DNA of 64,000 bases from an uncultured Bacteroidota bacterium (GCA_903839875.1 CAIMDZ010000217.1:1-64000); one strand, 5' to 3'. Positions 33,288 to 42,723 are shown, counted from the first letter of the stretch. The notes: a model not told the origin generated them from the sequence alone. Numbers and translations are program-made.

Positions 33288-35246
33288 TTACTTGTACTTA
33301 TGCGATTTATAAACCACTGTCCCATGCCGCTTCAAAATATCACGTTCCATTTTTCTGAGGTCTATAAACTTTTCCTGCAAAACCTTCTGGGTCAATGGAT
33401 CTGATTCCTGGCTCAGGCGCGATGTTACCTGGTCTTGTATGATCAAAATCTTTTTCAGTTCGAAGTAGGATAGGGTGCTGTCTACATCATTGGTGTAGAT
33501 CATTGGCCCGGTGACACTTTCGATGCCATATTTTTCTTTCCATTTACCGCTGATATCCTGCTGCGGGTGCAGCAGTGAAGCCATTTTATCCCTGGTAGAT
33601 TTGTCAGTATGGTTGGTGAAAAAATGGAGCAGGGGGGTGTTCCCGAAGTGCCTGTAATGCTCATAATATTCTTCAAAAAGCCTGGCGACCATGGGCTGTT
33701 CCAGCAAGTCGGGGCCAATACGGTCTTCTATCATTTTCGCCACCGACTCAAATCCATCATAAGCCATGTGTCCGTATTCTATTAATATTTTTAATAACTG
33801 CCATTCCTGCTGTTCCTCAGATGCCTTTGATTTGCCAAGCGGGATATTTTCAATTTCCTGCTCCTGTTCAATAGTTAGCATCTCCGGTTTGGGAATTGCT
33901 TCTTCACGCCGGGCATGTTTTTGCTCATTCTCTATCCGCTCGCGTATGTTTTTGTTGACGAGGTTTACAAGGCCCGCCTCGTCCACATTCAGCTTGCTTG
34001 CGGCCTCACGTATATAGTGCGACTGCAGCGAAAAGTCTTCCGCCTTATTGATGCGGGATATGCTCTCGGCAATTTCCTGTACCAGTTTTGAACGCTTTAC
34101 GGGGTCTTTGCCCGCATCATTGAGCCCAATCTCCAGGCGGAAACTGATGACGTCCTGCTTATGCTCCTTGAGGTATTCATGAAATTTCGCTGAACCTGAT
34201 TTCTGTACATAACTATCCGGGTCTTCGCCCTCCGGCAACAACACCAGTTGCACATTAAAGCTCTGCGACAGCGCCATGTCCAGTCCGCGGAGGGCGGCCT
34301 TGATACCTGCGGGGTCGCCATCGTAAAGAATGGTGAGATTTTTGGTAAGCTGTCCTATCAGCCGAAGTTGGTCTTCGGTAAGCGATGTGCCGCTGCTGGA
34401 AACCACATTTTCCACGCCGCCCTGGTGCAGGGATATTACATCGGTATAACCCTCCACTAGCAGGCATTCATCCTGCCTGCCAATGGCCTGCCTGCTCTGG
34501 TACATGCCATAAAGTACCTTGCTCTTGACATATAATTCATTCTCAGGGCTATTGATGTACTTGGGCGATTTCTCGTTACTCTTGAGTATCCGCGCACCAA
34601 AGCCAAGTATGCGCCCTGTCATAGCCTGGATTGGGAAGATGACCCTGCCGCGGTACAAATCGTGGAACGAACCATTACGGTTCTTCACCAGGCCGGCGCG
34701 TTCCAGCATTTCTGCTTTGTAACCTTTAGCGGTAACGGCACGGTAAAAGTCGTCACCACCTTCGGGGTTATAGCCCAGCCGGAAACGCTCAATAATTTCT
34801 TTCCTGAATCCGCGCTGCTTGAAGTAGGACATGCCGATCAACTGGCCTTCTTCGTTCTTCAGCAAGGTATCATGAAACCAGGTTGCGGCAAATTCATTGA
34901 GTATGCGCAGGCCTTCCTCGGCCAGCTGTTTTTGCTGCTGTTCGGGTGTACGCTCTGTTTCTTCAATGGTTATTTTGTAATAGTCGGCCAGCCAGTGTAT
35001 GGCTTCGGGATAGGTAAGCTTTTCATGCTCCTGCACAAAGGTGACCACGTTGCCTGCCTTGCCGCAGCCAAAGCACTTATAAATGCCTTTGGCGGGCGAT
35101 ACATTGAAGGAAGGTGTCTTCTCATTATGGAAGGGGCAATTGGCAATATAATTGGTTCCCCGCTTCTTCAGCCGCACGAACTGCCCAATGACATCTACGA
35201 TGTCGGCACGGTTCATTACTTCCTGTATGGAGGCGGGGTTGATCAT
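33288..35246 (-). CDS. dnaG: DNA primase
   Basis: Synthesises RNA primers for replication with the replicative helicase. 652 residues with the complete architecture: an N-terminal zinc-binding region with CPFH (about 37-40) and CFGC (58-61), the RNA polymerase core, and a TOPRIM domain with LLVEGYTDV (about 260) and YDGDPAG (about 310). The C-terminal half (about 440-652) is helical and would bind helicase. The ATG is preceded by TATCTTCG only five bases upstream and then by ten copies of an 8-bp repeat, an unusual promoter setting. Confidence 0.97.
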   Translation of the reverse strand: MINPASIQEVMNRADIVDVIGQFVRLKKRGTNYIANCPFHNEKTPSFNVSPAKGIYKCFGCGKAGNVVTFVQEHEKLTYPEAIHWLADYYKITIEETERTPEQQQKQLAEEGLRILNEFAATWFHDTLLKNEEGQLIGMSYFKQRGFRKEIIERFRLGYNPEGGDDFYRAVTAKGYKAEMLERAGLVKNRNGSFHDLYRGRVIFPIQAMTGRILGFGARILKSNEKSPKYINSPENELYVKSKVLYGMYQSRQAIGRQDECLLVEGYTDVISLHQGGVENVVSSSGTSLTEDQLRLIGQLTKNLTILYDGDPAGIKAALRGLDMALSQSFNVQLVLLPEGEDPDSYVQKSGSAKFHEYLKEHKQDVISFRLEIGLNDAGKDPVKRSKLVQEIAESISRINKAEDFSLQSHYIREAASKLNVDEAGLVNLVNKNIRERIENEQKHARREEAIPKPEMLTIEQEQEIENIPLGKSKASEEQQEWQLLKILIEYGHMAYDGFESVAKMIEDRIGPDLLEQPMVARLFEEYYEHYRHFGNTPLLHFFTNHTDKSTRDKMASLLHPQQDISGKWKEKYGIESVTGPMIYTNDVDSTLSYFELKKILIIQDQVTSRLSQESDPLTQKVLQEKFIDLRKMERDILKRHGTVVYKSHKYK

Positions 35247-35251
35247 TTACG

Positions 35252-35259
35252 CGAAGATA
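35252..35259 (-). promoter_or_regulatory. Candidate -7 box (TATCTTCG) of dnaG
   Basis: On the minus strand TATCTTCG ends five bases before the dnaG ATG, same motif and spacing class as before the helicase and ABC-F genes. If used the dnaG mRNA would be nearly leaderless. Confidence 0.4.
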
Positions 35260-35261
35260 GG

Positions 35262-35341
35262 TTGATTTGTTGACTGGTTGAAAGGTTGAATTGTTGATAG
35301 GTTGATAAGTTGATTGGTTGAATTGTTGAAAAGTTGATTGG
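35262..35341. repeat. TTGANNNG octamer array, ten perfect-phase units
   Basis: Ten consecutive 8-bp units all fit TTGANNNG: the variable bases read TTT, CTG, AAG, ATT, TAG, TAA, TTG, ATT, AAA, TTG. The array lies directly upstream of the dnaG promoter. Related TTGATAGG units recur near 62973. Confidence 0.9.
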
Positions 35342-35367
35342 TTTAAATGGAGTTTGATAAATAGTAA

Positions 35368-35375
35368 TATCTTTG
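35368..35375 (+). promoter_or_regulatory. Candidate -7 box (TATCTTTG) of the hepT-like gene
   Basis: Exact TAnnTTTG match 25 bases before the ATG at 35401, on the opposite side of the octamer array from dnaG. Confidence 0.5.
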
Positions 35376-35400
35376 TAACGTAAATAATCTGAAATAGCGG

Positions 35401-35808
35401 ATGGAGCAAGATATTCGGTGGAAACAAAGATTTGATAATTTTGGAAAAGCTTACGTGTCTTTACAGGAGCTATTGCAGCAAACAGAAATTGATGAGGATG
35501 TGCGGGTTGATGCTGCAATTAAAAGGTTTGAGCTTGTATTTGTACTTGCGTGGTAGACTTTGCAGGACTATTTAGTTGAAATGGGGTATGTTGAATACAA
35601 AGGACCAAAGCAGGTTATCGGAAAATCGTTCCAGGATAATATTATTACTGACGGTGCATTATGGATTAAGATGCTGGAAGACCGTAATACGCTTGCTCAT
35701 GCATATGACTATGATAAAAGCAGATTGATTTATAAGGATATTGCAACAATTTATTTCAAGGAAATGGAACAGTTCTATAAAAAACTGAAAGATGAATCAG
35801 CAAAATGA
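35401..35808 (+). pseudogene. HepT-like (HI0074-family) toxin with in-frame amber codon
   Basis: The frame begins MEQDIRWKQRFDNFGKAYVS, as in HI0074-family HEPN proteins, and reads 51 codons to RFELVFVLAW, then TAG, then in the same frame TLQDYLVEMGYVEYKGPKQV to the end at KDESAK. The family has Lys at this position (AWKTL), so AAG to TAG is the likely change. The HEPN RNase motif R-x4-H-x-Y is intact downstream (RNTLAHAY). HepT cleaves RNA or tRNA in its active form. The partner gene overlaps the end by 17 bases. Readthrough, suppression or a dead toxin are possible. Confidence 0.85.
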
Positions 35809-36127
35809 ATTTGGCATATATGCGGAGGCATATAAATGGATACAAAGGGCATTCCTGATGTTTCCTGAGATTTATGAAGTTGTTATTTTTGGCTCACGCG
35901 CAAAAGGTAATTTTCAACCAGGCTCTGATGTTGACCTGGCTATAAAAGGCCATGGCCTCGACTACAGTTATACCGAAAAAGTGCGCAATTTGCTCCAGGA
36001 AGGTTTGTATACTCCTTATTTTTTTGATGTGGTTGATTATGATAAAATTTCAAACGCCGCGCTAAAGGAACACATAGACCGTGTAGGGAAAGTATTTTAC
36101 AAGCACGATGCAGTAACAACAGCATAA
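35792..36127 (+). CDS. MntA-like minimal nucleotidyltransferase antitoxin
   Basis: 111 residues. The nucleotidyltransferase motif is clear: VVIFGSRAKG then GSDVDLAIKG, the GSx(10)DxD pattern of DNA-polymerase-beta-like minimal NTases. MntA antitoxins AMPylate a tyrosine next to the HepT R-x4-H-x-Y motif. The ATG lies inside the end of the HepT-like frame with a 17-base overlap, a usual toxin-antitoxin arrangement. It looks intact while its toxin partner carries a stop codon. Confidence 0.88.
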   Translation: MNQQNEFGIYAEAYKWIQRAFLMFPEIYEVVIFGSRAKGNFQPGSDVDLAIKGHGLDYSYTEKVRNLLQEGLYTPYFFDVVDYDKISNAALKEHIDRVGKVFYKHDAVTTA

Positions 36128-36136
36128 TAATGGAAT

Positions 36137-36382
36137 TTATATTTTTTTGATTTTCCTTTTGTAAGTTTGGAAGAATTCTTCGTACGTAAACGTAACAGTA
36201 TTGGTGTTACTTCTGAGGTTTTCAATTCGCTCAATTAGTTCATTACGACGCTTATTTTTGGCAGCATTAAAAGCAAAGGCGGTTTTCCGTGCACGCTGTT
36301 CCTGCGAGTCTTTAGGCGTCTTTCCTTGACTGCCCCAAAAACCGATTTCATCAAGAAGATGATTTTTGTTTTTCGTACTCAT
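36137..36382 (-). CDS. Small basic protein of unknown function
   Basis: 81 residues, strongly charged: MSTKNKNHLLDEIGFWGSQG, then an Arg/Lys/Glu helix (KNKRRNELIERIENLRS), ending TYKRKIKKI. The pattern is like short chromosomal helical proteins but no family is recognised. It is convergent with the antitoxin gene and ends nine bases from it. Its start is 33 bases after the stop of the TonB receptor... it lies downstream of no same-strand gene, so it is a separate unit. Confidence 0.45.
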   Translation of the reverse strand: MSTKNKNHLLDEIGFWGSQGKTPKDSQEQRARKTAFAFNAAKNKRRNELIERIENLRSNTNTVTFTYEEFFQTYKRKIKKI

Positions 36383-36415
36383 TCACTCTAAGATACAAAC
36401 ATTTTTTGTGCCGTC

Positions 36416-38779
36416 CTAAAACTTAAAATTATAAGTAATACTCGGAATGATCGGCAGTATCGAAACCTGGTACACTGTAACCTTTACGCCACTGCTCAGG
36501 GTCCCGGGATTATCTACATACAGGAAGTAGGGGTTATGCCGGTCGTAAACGTTGTAGATGGAAAATGCCCAGCTCCCGTGCCACTTGCGGGGCTTTGCAT
36601 GCTGGGGTGTGTAGGTGGCTGAAATATCAAGCCTGTGGTAGGGTGGCAGGCGGTAAGCATTTGTTTTACTGTATAACTGCACCACCTGGCCGTCTACAAC
36701 ATAAAATGCGGTTGGCAATGTGATGGCATTGCCGGAGCCAAAAACAAAAACTGTAGAGAAGGTCCATTTTTTGCTCCATTCATAACTACCTACTACAGAA
36801 AGATCATGCCTGCGGTCGTACTTGGCGGGGAAGGATTGGCCATTGTTTAAATCGGGAAATTTCTGGTAGGTCCATGAAAGGGTATAGCCTATCCATCCTG
36901 TGAATTTCCCCTGGGTTTTATTAATAAAAAATTCAGCGCCATAGGCAGTGCCGGTACCGAATACATAAGATAGTTCAGGGTCATCAATTGTATTGGGTAC
37001 ATAGTGTTCGTTATACTGCACCTGGTTGTGCATCTCTTTATAGTATACTTCTACTGATGTCTCCACCTTATTGTCGAGGAAGTTGCGGAAATAGCCTGCG
37101 GAATACTGCCATGCCATCTGTGGTTTTACATTGTAGGTGCTTGGCACCCATACATCGGTAGGCAGGGTGGTGCCGTTGTTGGATACCAGGTGTATATACT
37201 GGTAGGTTTTTGAAACGCTTGTCTTAAGAGAAGAAACGTCATTAAGCGCAAAGCGCAGGTTCAGCCTTGGTTCCCATCCTCCATAGTCTTTTACAGGTTG
37301 GTTGCGACCGTATTTTGTGCTGTCGGTTTTGTTGCCGTTAGCGTCCAGATTATAGGCAGTATAAGGGCCAACCTGCTGGAACCATGAATAGCGTAAGCCT
37401 GCATTTATTTTAAGCCATTTGGTTGGTTCGAAATCATCGAGGATATATACGCCTGCCTCATGTGCGTACTTAATAAAAGCATTGTTGGGATCCAGAACAA
37501 TAGTATCTATTCTGCCGGAAACCTGGTTGGGAATAAATTCATGATGAGTATAGGCAATACCTGCTTTGAAATGATGGTTGTTGCTGCTGTAATAATCAAA
37601 ATCCGTCTTCGCATTGTAGTCAGTAATGCCGGAAGATATTTTTATAGCAAAGTTATTCTGGCTGAAATTGGAAGCGAAATTATAATCGTTATATACAAGG
37701 GTAGTATTTTCAAACAGTTTATCGGTGAACTGGTGGTTCCAGCGGAGTGTCGCAGTTTTATTGCCCCAGGGGATATCAGCTTTGAAGGTGCCTCTTGTAT
37801 TCTGGAATTTGAATTTATCAACACCCATGTAGCCACTTAGGTATACCCGGTCTTTCTTGCCCAACCGGTAATTGGCCTTGAGGTTCAGGTCGTAAAAATA
37901 ATAACCTGAATTTTTCAGCTTGCTGGAAAAAGGCCTTGCCAGTGCATCTATATAAGTGCGGCGACCTGAAATAATAAACGAACCCTTATCTTTTTTTATA
38001 GGGCCTTCGATTGTAAGTCTCGATGCGATCAGGCCTATTCCACCCTCAGCATGATAGGACTTCATATTTCCTTCTTTCATGGATACATCTACTACTGACG
38101 AAAGCCTGCCGCCATAATTTGCAGGTGCGCCCCCCTTAATCAGGGTTACATCTTTAATTGCATCAGAATTAAATACAGAGAAAAAACCGAAGAGGTGACC
38201 GGTGTTATAAACCACTGCATCATCAAGTAATACCAGGTTCTGGTCAGGCCCACCGCCGCGCACATAAAACCCCGAATTCCCTTCACCGGCAGACTGTACC
38301 CCTGGAAGCAACTGCAACGTTTTTAGAATATCCACTTCCCCGAATAGTACCGGTAATGCTTTTATTCTTTCTATTGACAGGCTTACTGTGCCCATCTCCG
38401 TATTTTTTACATTCGCATCTTTTCTTTGTGTGGTAATATGCACTTCCTTTAGCATGGTAGCGCTGTGAAGTTCTGCATTGAAGGAAAAGTTACTCGTAAG
38501 GTCTACCTCTTTAATAAGGGGAGTATAACCTACATAAGAAAAAATCACAGTGTATTTGCCGGGAGGTACCGAAACAGAATAAAATCCGTAATTATTGGTA
38601 AGTGCACCCTGGTCGGCGTCCTTGATGTATATGGTGCCCGATATTATTGATTCACCTGTTTCCGCATCACGCATATAGCCGCTCAGCGATACCTTTTGTG
38701 CCAGCAAAATTGCAGGCAAAAAGAGTACCATTAAGATTAGTAAGTGGATTTTGATGATGGTTTTCAAGAAGAAGGTCAT
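36416..38779 (-). CDS. TonB-dependent receptor with carboxypeptidase-regulatory-like N-domain
   Basis: Outer-membrane active transporter, 787 residues. A signal peptide (about 1-27, ending LLAQ) is followed by a CarboxypepD_reg-like domain (about 28-112: SLSGYMRDAETGES and GFYSVSVPPGKYTV). Then come the plug domain (LPVLFGEVDILKTLQLLPGV and GFYVRGGGPDQNLVLLDDA) and a 22-strand barrel to the C-terminal SITYNFKF, with the Phe end used for barrel assembly. The family imports siderophores, metals, glycans or peptides. No SusD partner is adjacent. The metal-linked lipoprotein DUF3347 lies just upstream on the same strand. Confidence 0.92.
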   Translation of the reverse strand: MTFFLKTIIKIHLLILMVLFLPAILLAQKVSLSGYMRDAETGESIISGTIYIKDADQGALTNNYGFYSVSVPPGKYTVIFSYVGYTPLIKEVDLTSNFSFNAELHSATMLKEVHITTQRKDANVKNTEMGTVSLSIERIKALPVLFGEVDILKTLQLLPGVQSAGEGNSGFYVRGGGPDQNLVLLDDAVVYNTGHLFGFFSVFNSDAIKDVTLIKGGAPANYGGRLSSVVDVSMKEGNMKSYHAEGGIGLIASRLTIEGPIKKDKGSFIISGRRTYIDALARPFSSKLKNSGYYFYDLNLKANYRLGKKDRVYLSGYMGVDKFKFQNTRGTFKADIPWGNKTATLRWNHQFTDKLFENTTLVYNDYNFASNFSQNNFAIKISSGITDYNAKTDFDYYSSNNHHFKAGIAYTHHEFIPNQVSGRIDTIVLDPNNAFIKYAHEAGVYILDDFEPTKWLKINAGLRYSWFQQVGPYTAYNLDANGNKTDSTKYGRNQPVKDYGGWEPRLNLRFALNDVSSLKTSVSKTYQYIHLVSNNGTTLPTDVWVPSTYNVKPQMAWQYSAGYFRNFLDNKVETSVEVYYKEMHNQVQYNEHYVPNTIDDPELSYVFGTGTAYGAEFFINKTQGKFTGWIGYTLSWTYQKFPDLNNGQSFPAKYDRRHDLSVVGSYEWSKKWTFSTVFVFGSGNAITLPTAFYVVDGQVVQLYSKTNAYRLPPYHRLDISATYTPQHAKPRKWHGSWAFSIYNVYDRHNPYFLYVDNPGTLSSGVKVTVYQVSILPIIPSITYNFKF

Positions 38780-38837
38780 AGTATTGCTGATCGGTTGTGT
38801 TTGAATATCAGGATGCAGTCCGGGGGGGCTGATTATT

Positions 38838-39434
38838 TTACAAACTATCTTTTACCTCGCCGCACTCCATCATTTTCTGCCCGAAATATGGATTTCTAAT
38901 TTCCATATCATCACTCAGCCAGAATGCTCCTTTGTCGTTAAATGCCATAGGACAATATTCATGATATACTCCGGCGTTCTTTATGTTAGCAACCTTAAGC
39001 AGACCATAAACGGCATTTGATATAGTTTCGAAGGACGCGCGTTGTTTTTCACAGCTTTTGTCATTAATACCGGCAATTGTTTTGCTTTCCTTAATTATGG
39101 TATCTACATAGGGTTTAAGTGCCGTGCCGTTTGTTGCATCTTTTTTCAAAAAGGACTGCAAGCTATCTGCAATTACTATCAGTTTCGCAGCAGCGCTGTC
39201 GGCATCAGTAGCCTTTGTGGCGACCAAAGCATTTTTCAGGTTGTAATACCCGGTTACCACAGACATCAGAATAGTTGTTCCAGCTTCATTCAATTTACTT
39301 TCCGCTTTTTTAGATGCAGGTTTAGGTTTAGTCTTTGTGGAGTCAGTGGTGGAAGAAGACGAACTATTGCTACTGTTATTGCAACTGATCAGACTTACAA
39401 GGCAGCAAGTGAAAACTAAATATAATAAACGCAT
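38838..39434 (-). CDS. DUF3347 lipoprotein, likely metal-associated
   Basis: 198 residues with lipobox LISC (Cys18) and a Ser/Asn/Thr-rich linker. The C-terminal DUF3347 region is recognisable by ALVATKATDADSAA near its start and by YHEYCPMAFNDKGAFWLSDD followed by IRNPYFGQKMMECGEV at the end, with the conserved Cys, Met and His that in this family are linked to copper efflux systems. It lies 58 bp upstream of the TonB receptor on the same strand. A box TACTTTTG lies 19 bases before the ATG. Confidence 0.85.
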   Translation of the reverse strand: MRLLYLVFTCCLVSLISCNNSSNSSSSSTTDSTKTKPKPASKKAESKLNEAGTTILMSVVTGYYNLKNALVATKATDADSAAAKLIVIADSLQSFLKKDATNGTALKPYVDTIIKESKTIAGINDKSCEKQRASFETISNAVYGLLKVANIKNAGVYHEYCPMAFNDKGAFWLSDDMEIRNPYFGQKMMECGEVKDSL

Positions 39435-39453
39435 AAGAGAAAAAATTTCTTTG

Positions 39454-39461
39454 CAAAAGTA
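39454..39461 (-). promoter_or_regulatory. Candidate -7 box (TACTTTTG) of the DUF3347 gene
   Basis: Exact TAnnTTTG match on the minus strand, 19 bases before the ATG. Confidence 0.5.
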
Positions 39462-39642
39462 ATGGAATGGGGCGGAACTTTGGATTTGAGCTTAAAAACA
39501 ATTAGCGGAAGACCCGTGTCTAATTTAAGGCCAATTATTTTTTTAAATATAAACCAATAATTGCTGCCATTTTACCTGTAACTAATTTACTGGCATATAT
39601 TATGCTTTGTGTGAATAGGGACTCAAATGCGTAGTTCCCCAT

Positions 39643-39670
39643 TTTTAGCTTTTCACTTTTAGCTTTTGCC
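39643..39670. repeat. Degenerate heptamer array, four TTTTNNC units
   Basis: TTTTAGC-TTTTCAC-TTTTAGC-TTTTGCC, immediately before the promoter-like TAACTTCG box (39672-39679) and 16 bases before the ABC-F ATG. Confidence 0.65.
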
Positions 39671-39671
39671 T

Positions 39672-39679
39672 TAACTTCG
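39672..39679 (+). promoter_or_regulatory. Candidate -7 box (TAACTTCG) of the ABC-F gene
   Basis: Matches TAnnTTYG and ends seven bases before the ATG, the same short spacing as at the helicase and dnaG genes. Confidence 0.35.
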
Positions 39680-39686
39680 CAGCCTT

Positions 39687-41639
39687 ATGTTGATCTCATT
39701 ACAAAATATTTCATTTTCATTTGGTGCAAGGGCGATTCTTGAGGATGCAAGCTGGCAGATACATACAGGCGAGCGAATAGGGCTGGTAGGTAGTAATGGT
39801 ACCGGAAAATCTACTTTATTGCGAATCATGACGGGCGCATATACGGTTGACAGCGGTGTAATAAATAAACCCAAAGATGTATCTCTTGGCTTTTTTAACC
39901 AGGATTTATTGAGTTTTTCCACCAATGATTCCATCCTGAAGGTAGGCATGCAGGCATTTGAAAAAGCTCATGAAGTAGAGAAGGTAATGGAAAGGATAAT
40001 AAAGGAGCTGGAAAGTAATGCTGATGATGCCGATCTGCTTGATGATTATAGCCATGCCCTGCATGACTTTGAGGTTGCCGGCGGGTATGAAATGGAACAT
40101 AAAACTGCCGAGGTACTTGAGGGCCTTGGATTTTCTACTGCCGACTTGCAACGGCCTTATGACCAGTTTAGCGGAGGGTGGCGTATGCGGGTCTTGCTGG
40201 CAAAAATGATGCTGCAACAACCTGAATTGCTATTGCTGGATGAGCCTACCAACCACCTTGATCTGCCATCCATCGAATGGCTGGAGCGCTACCTGATCAG
40301 TTATCCAGGCAGCGTGGTCATTGTTTCGCATGACAGATACTTCCTGGACCGTATGGTGACGAAAATTGTGGAAGTGTGGCAACGCGGCCTGCACCAGTAT
40401 AGCGGTAATTATACCTTTTTCCAGAAAGAAAAAGAGGAACGTATGGTACTGCAGCAGCGGGCGTTTGAAAATCAGCAGGATTATATTAAACAGCAGGAGC
40501 GGTTTATTGAGCGTTTCAGGGCAAAGGCCACTAAAGCCGCGGCGGCTCAAAGCGCTATTAAAAGGCTCGATAAACTGGATGTGATAGAAGCCCCTGACGG
40601 ATCTATGCCGGCAATGAATATCAATTTTGATATTGCAATACAGCCCGGCAAAATAATTTGTACACTTAAAGATATTACAAAGCGTTTCGGGAATCTCACC
40701 ATCCTGGAGCATGCCGATGCTGAAATAATAAGGGGTGATAAGATAGCGCTTATCGGGGCAAACGGAAAGGGAAAGTCTACTTTGCTGCGCATAATTACCG
40801 GAAGTGAGTCTTATGAAGGTGAAAGAAAGTGGGGACATAATGTAGAAGAGAGCTTTTACGCGCAGCACCAACTGGAAGCGCTGACTGTGGAGCATGAAGT
40901 GCTGGAGGAAATGAAGCTCTGTGGCAGTGGAAAGAACGAACTGGAACTCAGGCAATTGCTGGGTTGCTTCCTGTTTAGCGGTGATGATGTTTTTAAAAAG
41001 ATCAAGGTGTTGTCGGGCGGGGAAAAGGCGAGGGTAGCGCTGGCAAAGGTTATAGCCGCCAAAGGCAACTTCCTGCTGCTGGATGAGCCTACCAACCACC
41101 TGGATATGCAATCGGTGGAAATGCTGATAGAGGCGCTCACTAAATACAAGGGTACCCTAATAATCGTATCGCACGACCGTTATTTTATCAGCAGGACCGC
41201 GAACAAAATATGGAATATTGAAGATGGCAAAGTAAACGAATTCAACGGGCCATATGATGAGTGGTCTACCTGGTTTCATGACAAACAAAAAAGAGAACTT
41301 GCCGTAAAACAGACTGCACCAAAACCTATCGAAAAAAAGGAAGAAAAACCCGCTCCCAAACCCAATGTTAACAACGACCAGTTGAATGCCCTGCGAAAGG
41401 AATTGCAAAAACAACAAAAGCTTTTCCAGAAGCTGGAGGAAGACATTAACAAATTAAAGCAGGATACTGCTGAATTAGAGGCAAAACTGGCAGATCCTGC
41501 ATTCTACTCCAACAAAACCGAGTTTCTTAAAGTGGATGAACAGTACCGTAAACACGGTGAAAGACTGGTTCAGTTAAATAAGGAATATGACAAGTCGTTT
41601 GAATTGATCATTGAACTGGAGGAGAAAGTTAAACCCTAA
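39687..41639 (+). CDS. ABC-F type ATPase with two nucleotide-binding domains
   Basis: 650 residues, no membrane segments: a ribosome-associated or resistance-type ABC-F protein. Domain 1 has Walker A GSNGTGKST (about 35-43), signature FSGGWRMRVLLAKM and Walker B LLLLDEPTNHLD. Domain 2 repeats this with GANGKGKST, LSGGEKARVALAKV and LLLDEPTNHLD. A charged linker lies between them. The C-terminal coiled coil (about 560-650: NALRKELQKQQKLFQKLEED) is typical of the Uup/EttA-like group. Translation factor or antibiotic-protection roles are known in the family; which one applies is not visible. Confidence 0.95.
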   Translation: MLISLQNISFSFGARAILEDASWQIHTGERIGLVGSNGTGKSTLLRIMTGAYTVDSGVINKPKDVSLGFFNQDLLSFSTNDSILKVGMQAFEKAHEVEKVMERIIKELESNADDADLLDDYSHALHDFEVAGGYEMEHKTAEVLEGLGFSTADLQRPYDQFSGGWRMRVLLAKMMLQQPELLLLDEPTNHLDLPSIEWLERYLISYPGSVVIVSHDRYFLDRMVTKIVEVWQRGLHQYSGNYTFFQKEKEERMVLQQRAFENQQDYIKQQERFIERFRAKATKAAAAQSAIKRLDKLDVIEAPDGSMPAMNINFDIAIQPGKIICTLKDITKRFGNLTILEHADAEIIRGDKIALIGANGKGKSTLLRIITGSESYEGERKWGHNVEESFYAQHQLEALTVEHEVLEEMKLCGSGKNELELRQLLGCFLFSGDDVFKKIKVLSGGEKARVALAKVIAAKGNFLLLDEPTNHLDMQSVEMLIEALTKYKGTLIIVSHDRYFISRTANKIWNIEDGKVNEFNGPYDEWSTWFHDKQKRELAVKQTAPKPIEKKEEKPAPKPNVNNDQLNALRKELQKQQKLFQKLEEDINKLKQDTAELEAKLADPAFYSNKTEFLKVDEQYRKHGERLVQLNKEYDKSFELIIELEEKVKP

Positions 41640-41897
41640 ATCCCTGAAGGGACTTCACAGGGGAATCTGGTTGCAGCTCAAGTGCATAAATAGGCTTTAA
41701 TTTCGGTTTAACCAACTCCTGATTATACTATCATAATTGTTAAATTCCTTTGTTTCTGAGAAATGGCATAAGGATATTAGACCAAAGTCATAAATTAGCG
41801 TAGCGAATCTGGATCAAAATTGCTATTCATATTTTAAAGGGTTAAATGATGACACCTCCCTTTAGGATAGGGGTTTTATTGGTGAATGAGTACAGAC

Positions 41898-41905
41898 TAT
41901 ATTTG
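41898..41905 (+). promoter_or_regulatory. Candidate promoter (TTG-N16-TATATTTG)
   Basis: TATATTTG fits TAnnTTTG exactly, with a TTG at 41879-41881, 16 bases upstream, near the -33/-7 spacing used in Bacteroidota. It serves the barrel protein whose ATG is 23 bases downstream. Confidence 0.5.
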
Positions 41906-41928
41906 AATTGGAAAGGAAGAACATTATT

Positions 41929-42723
41929 ATGAAGCTGCAACTATTTACTTGTTTATGTTTATCAATTGTATTGTCTGCATCGGCACAGAATAAGGATAAA
42001 CTCTTTGGACCGGCAGAGGCGCCGGAACCTAAGCATGGTTTTATCCTGAATGCAAACGGACATTTTGACATCCCGGGAGGCGATATGGCCAAACGCTTTG
42101 GAACAAGTTACAGGGTAGGGCCAGCTTTGTTATATAAAACCGGTTCTAACTGGCTATTCGGCGCTAAGTTTGATTTCATTTTGGGGGGAACTATTAAAGA
42201 GGATTCTTTGATGATAAACATCAGGGACAAATACTCCAACTACAATACCCATGTGTACGAATTTATCAATGGCAGCGGGCAGAGGATAGGGGTGCCTGTT
42301 CATGAGCGGGGATATGCGGTCGGACTTACGTTTGGCCGGATATTCTCGTTCAGTAAGCAACATCCTGATGATGGCCTGACCCTGATGGCATCCGTCGGAT
42401 TTATACAACATAAGATCAACATATTTGATAAGGATAAGACTGTACCTCAGTTACGGGGCGATTATGTGAAAGGATATGACCGGCTTACCAATGGTGCTTT
42501 TGCTGAATTGTATGCAGGCTATAGCCATTTTTCAAGGAGCAGGCTGGTGAATTTCACTATCGGCCTGGATGGATTATTTGGTTTTACACAGGGCAGGCGC
42601 GATTATTTGTTTGATGTAATGCGCCCGGATAATAAGCAACGCCTGGATATCCTTTACGGTATTCGTGGCGGCTGGTTCATTCCTATGTTCAGGCGCAAAT
42701 CGGAGGATCTGCTTTTTGAATAA
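41929..42723 (+). CDS. Predicted small outer-membrane beta-barrel protein
   Basis: 264 residues. The ATG at MKLQLFTCL opens a signal peptide ending SASAQ; the frame extends seven codons further. The mature protein alternates short aromatic strands ([30 protein letters not shown]) in a pattern of an 8-12-strand barrel, without a recognised family. Its stop is 40 bases before the thymidine kinase ATG, so they may be co-transcribed. Confidence 0.65.
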   Translation: MKLQLFTCLCLSIVLSASAQNKDKLFGPAEAPEPKHGFILNANGHFDIPGGDMAKRFGTSYRVGPALLYKTGSNWLFGAKFDFILGGTIKEDSLMINIRDKYSNYNTHVYEFINGSGQRIGVPVHERGYAVGLTFGRIFSFSKQHPDDGLTLMASVGFIQHKINIFDKDKTVPQLRGDYVKGYDRLTNGAFAELYAGYSHFSRSRLVNFTIGLDGLFGFTQGRRDYLFDVMRPDNKQRLDILYGIRGGWFIPMFRRKSEDLLFE

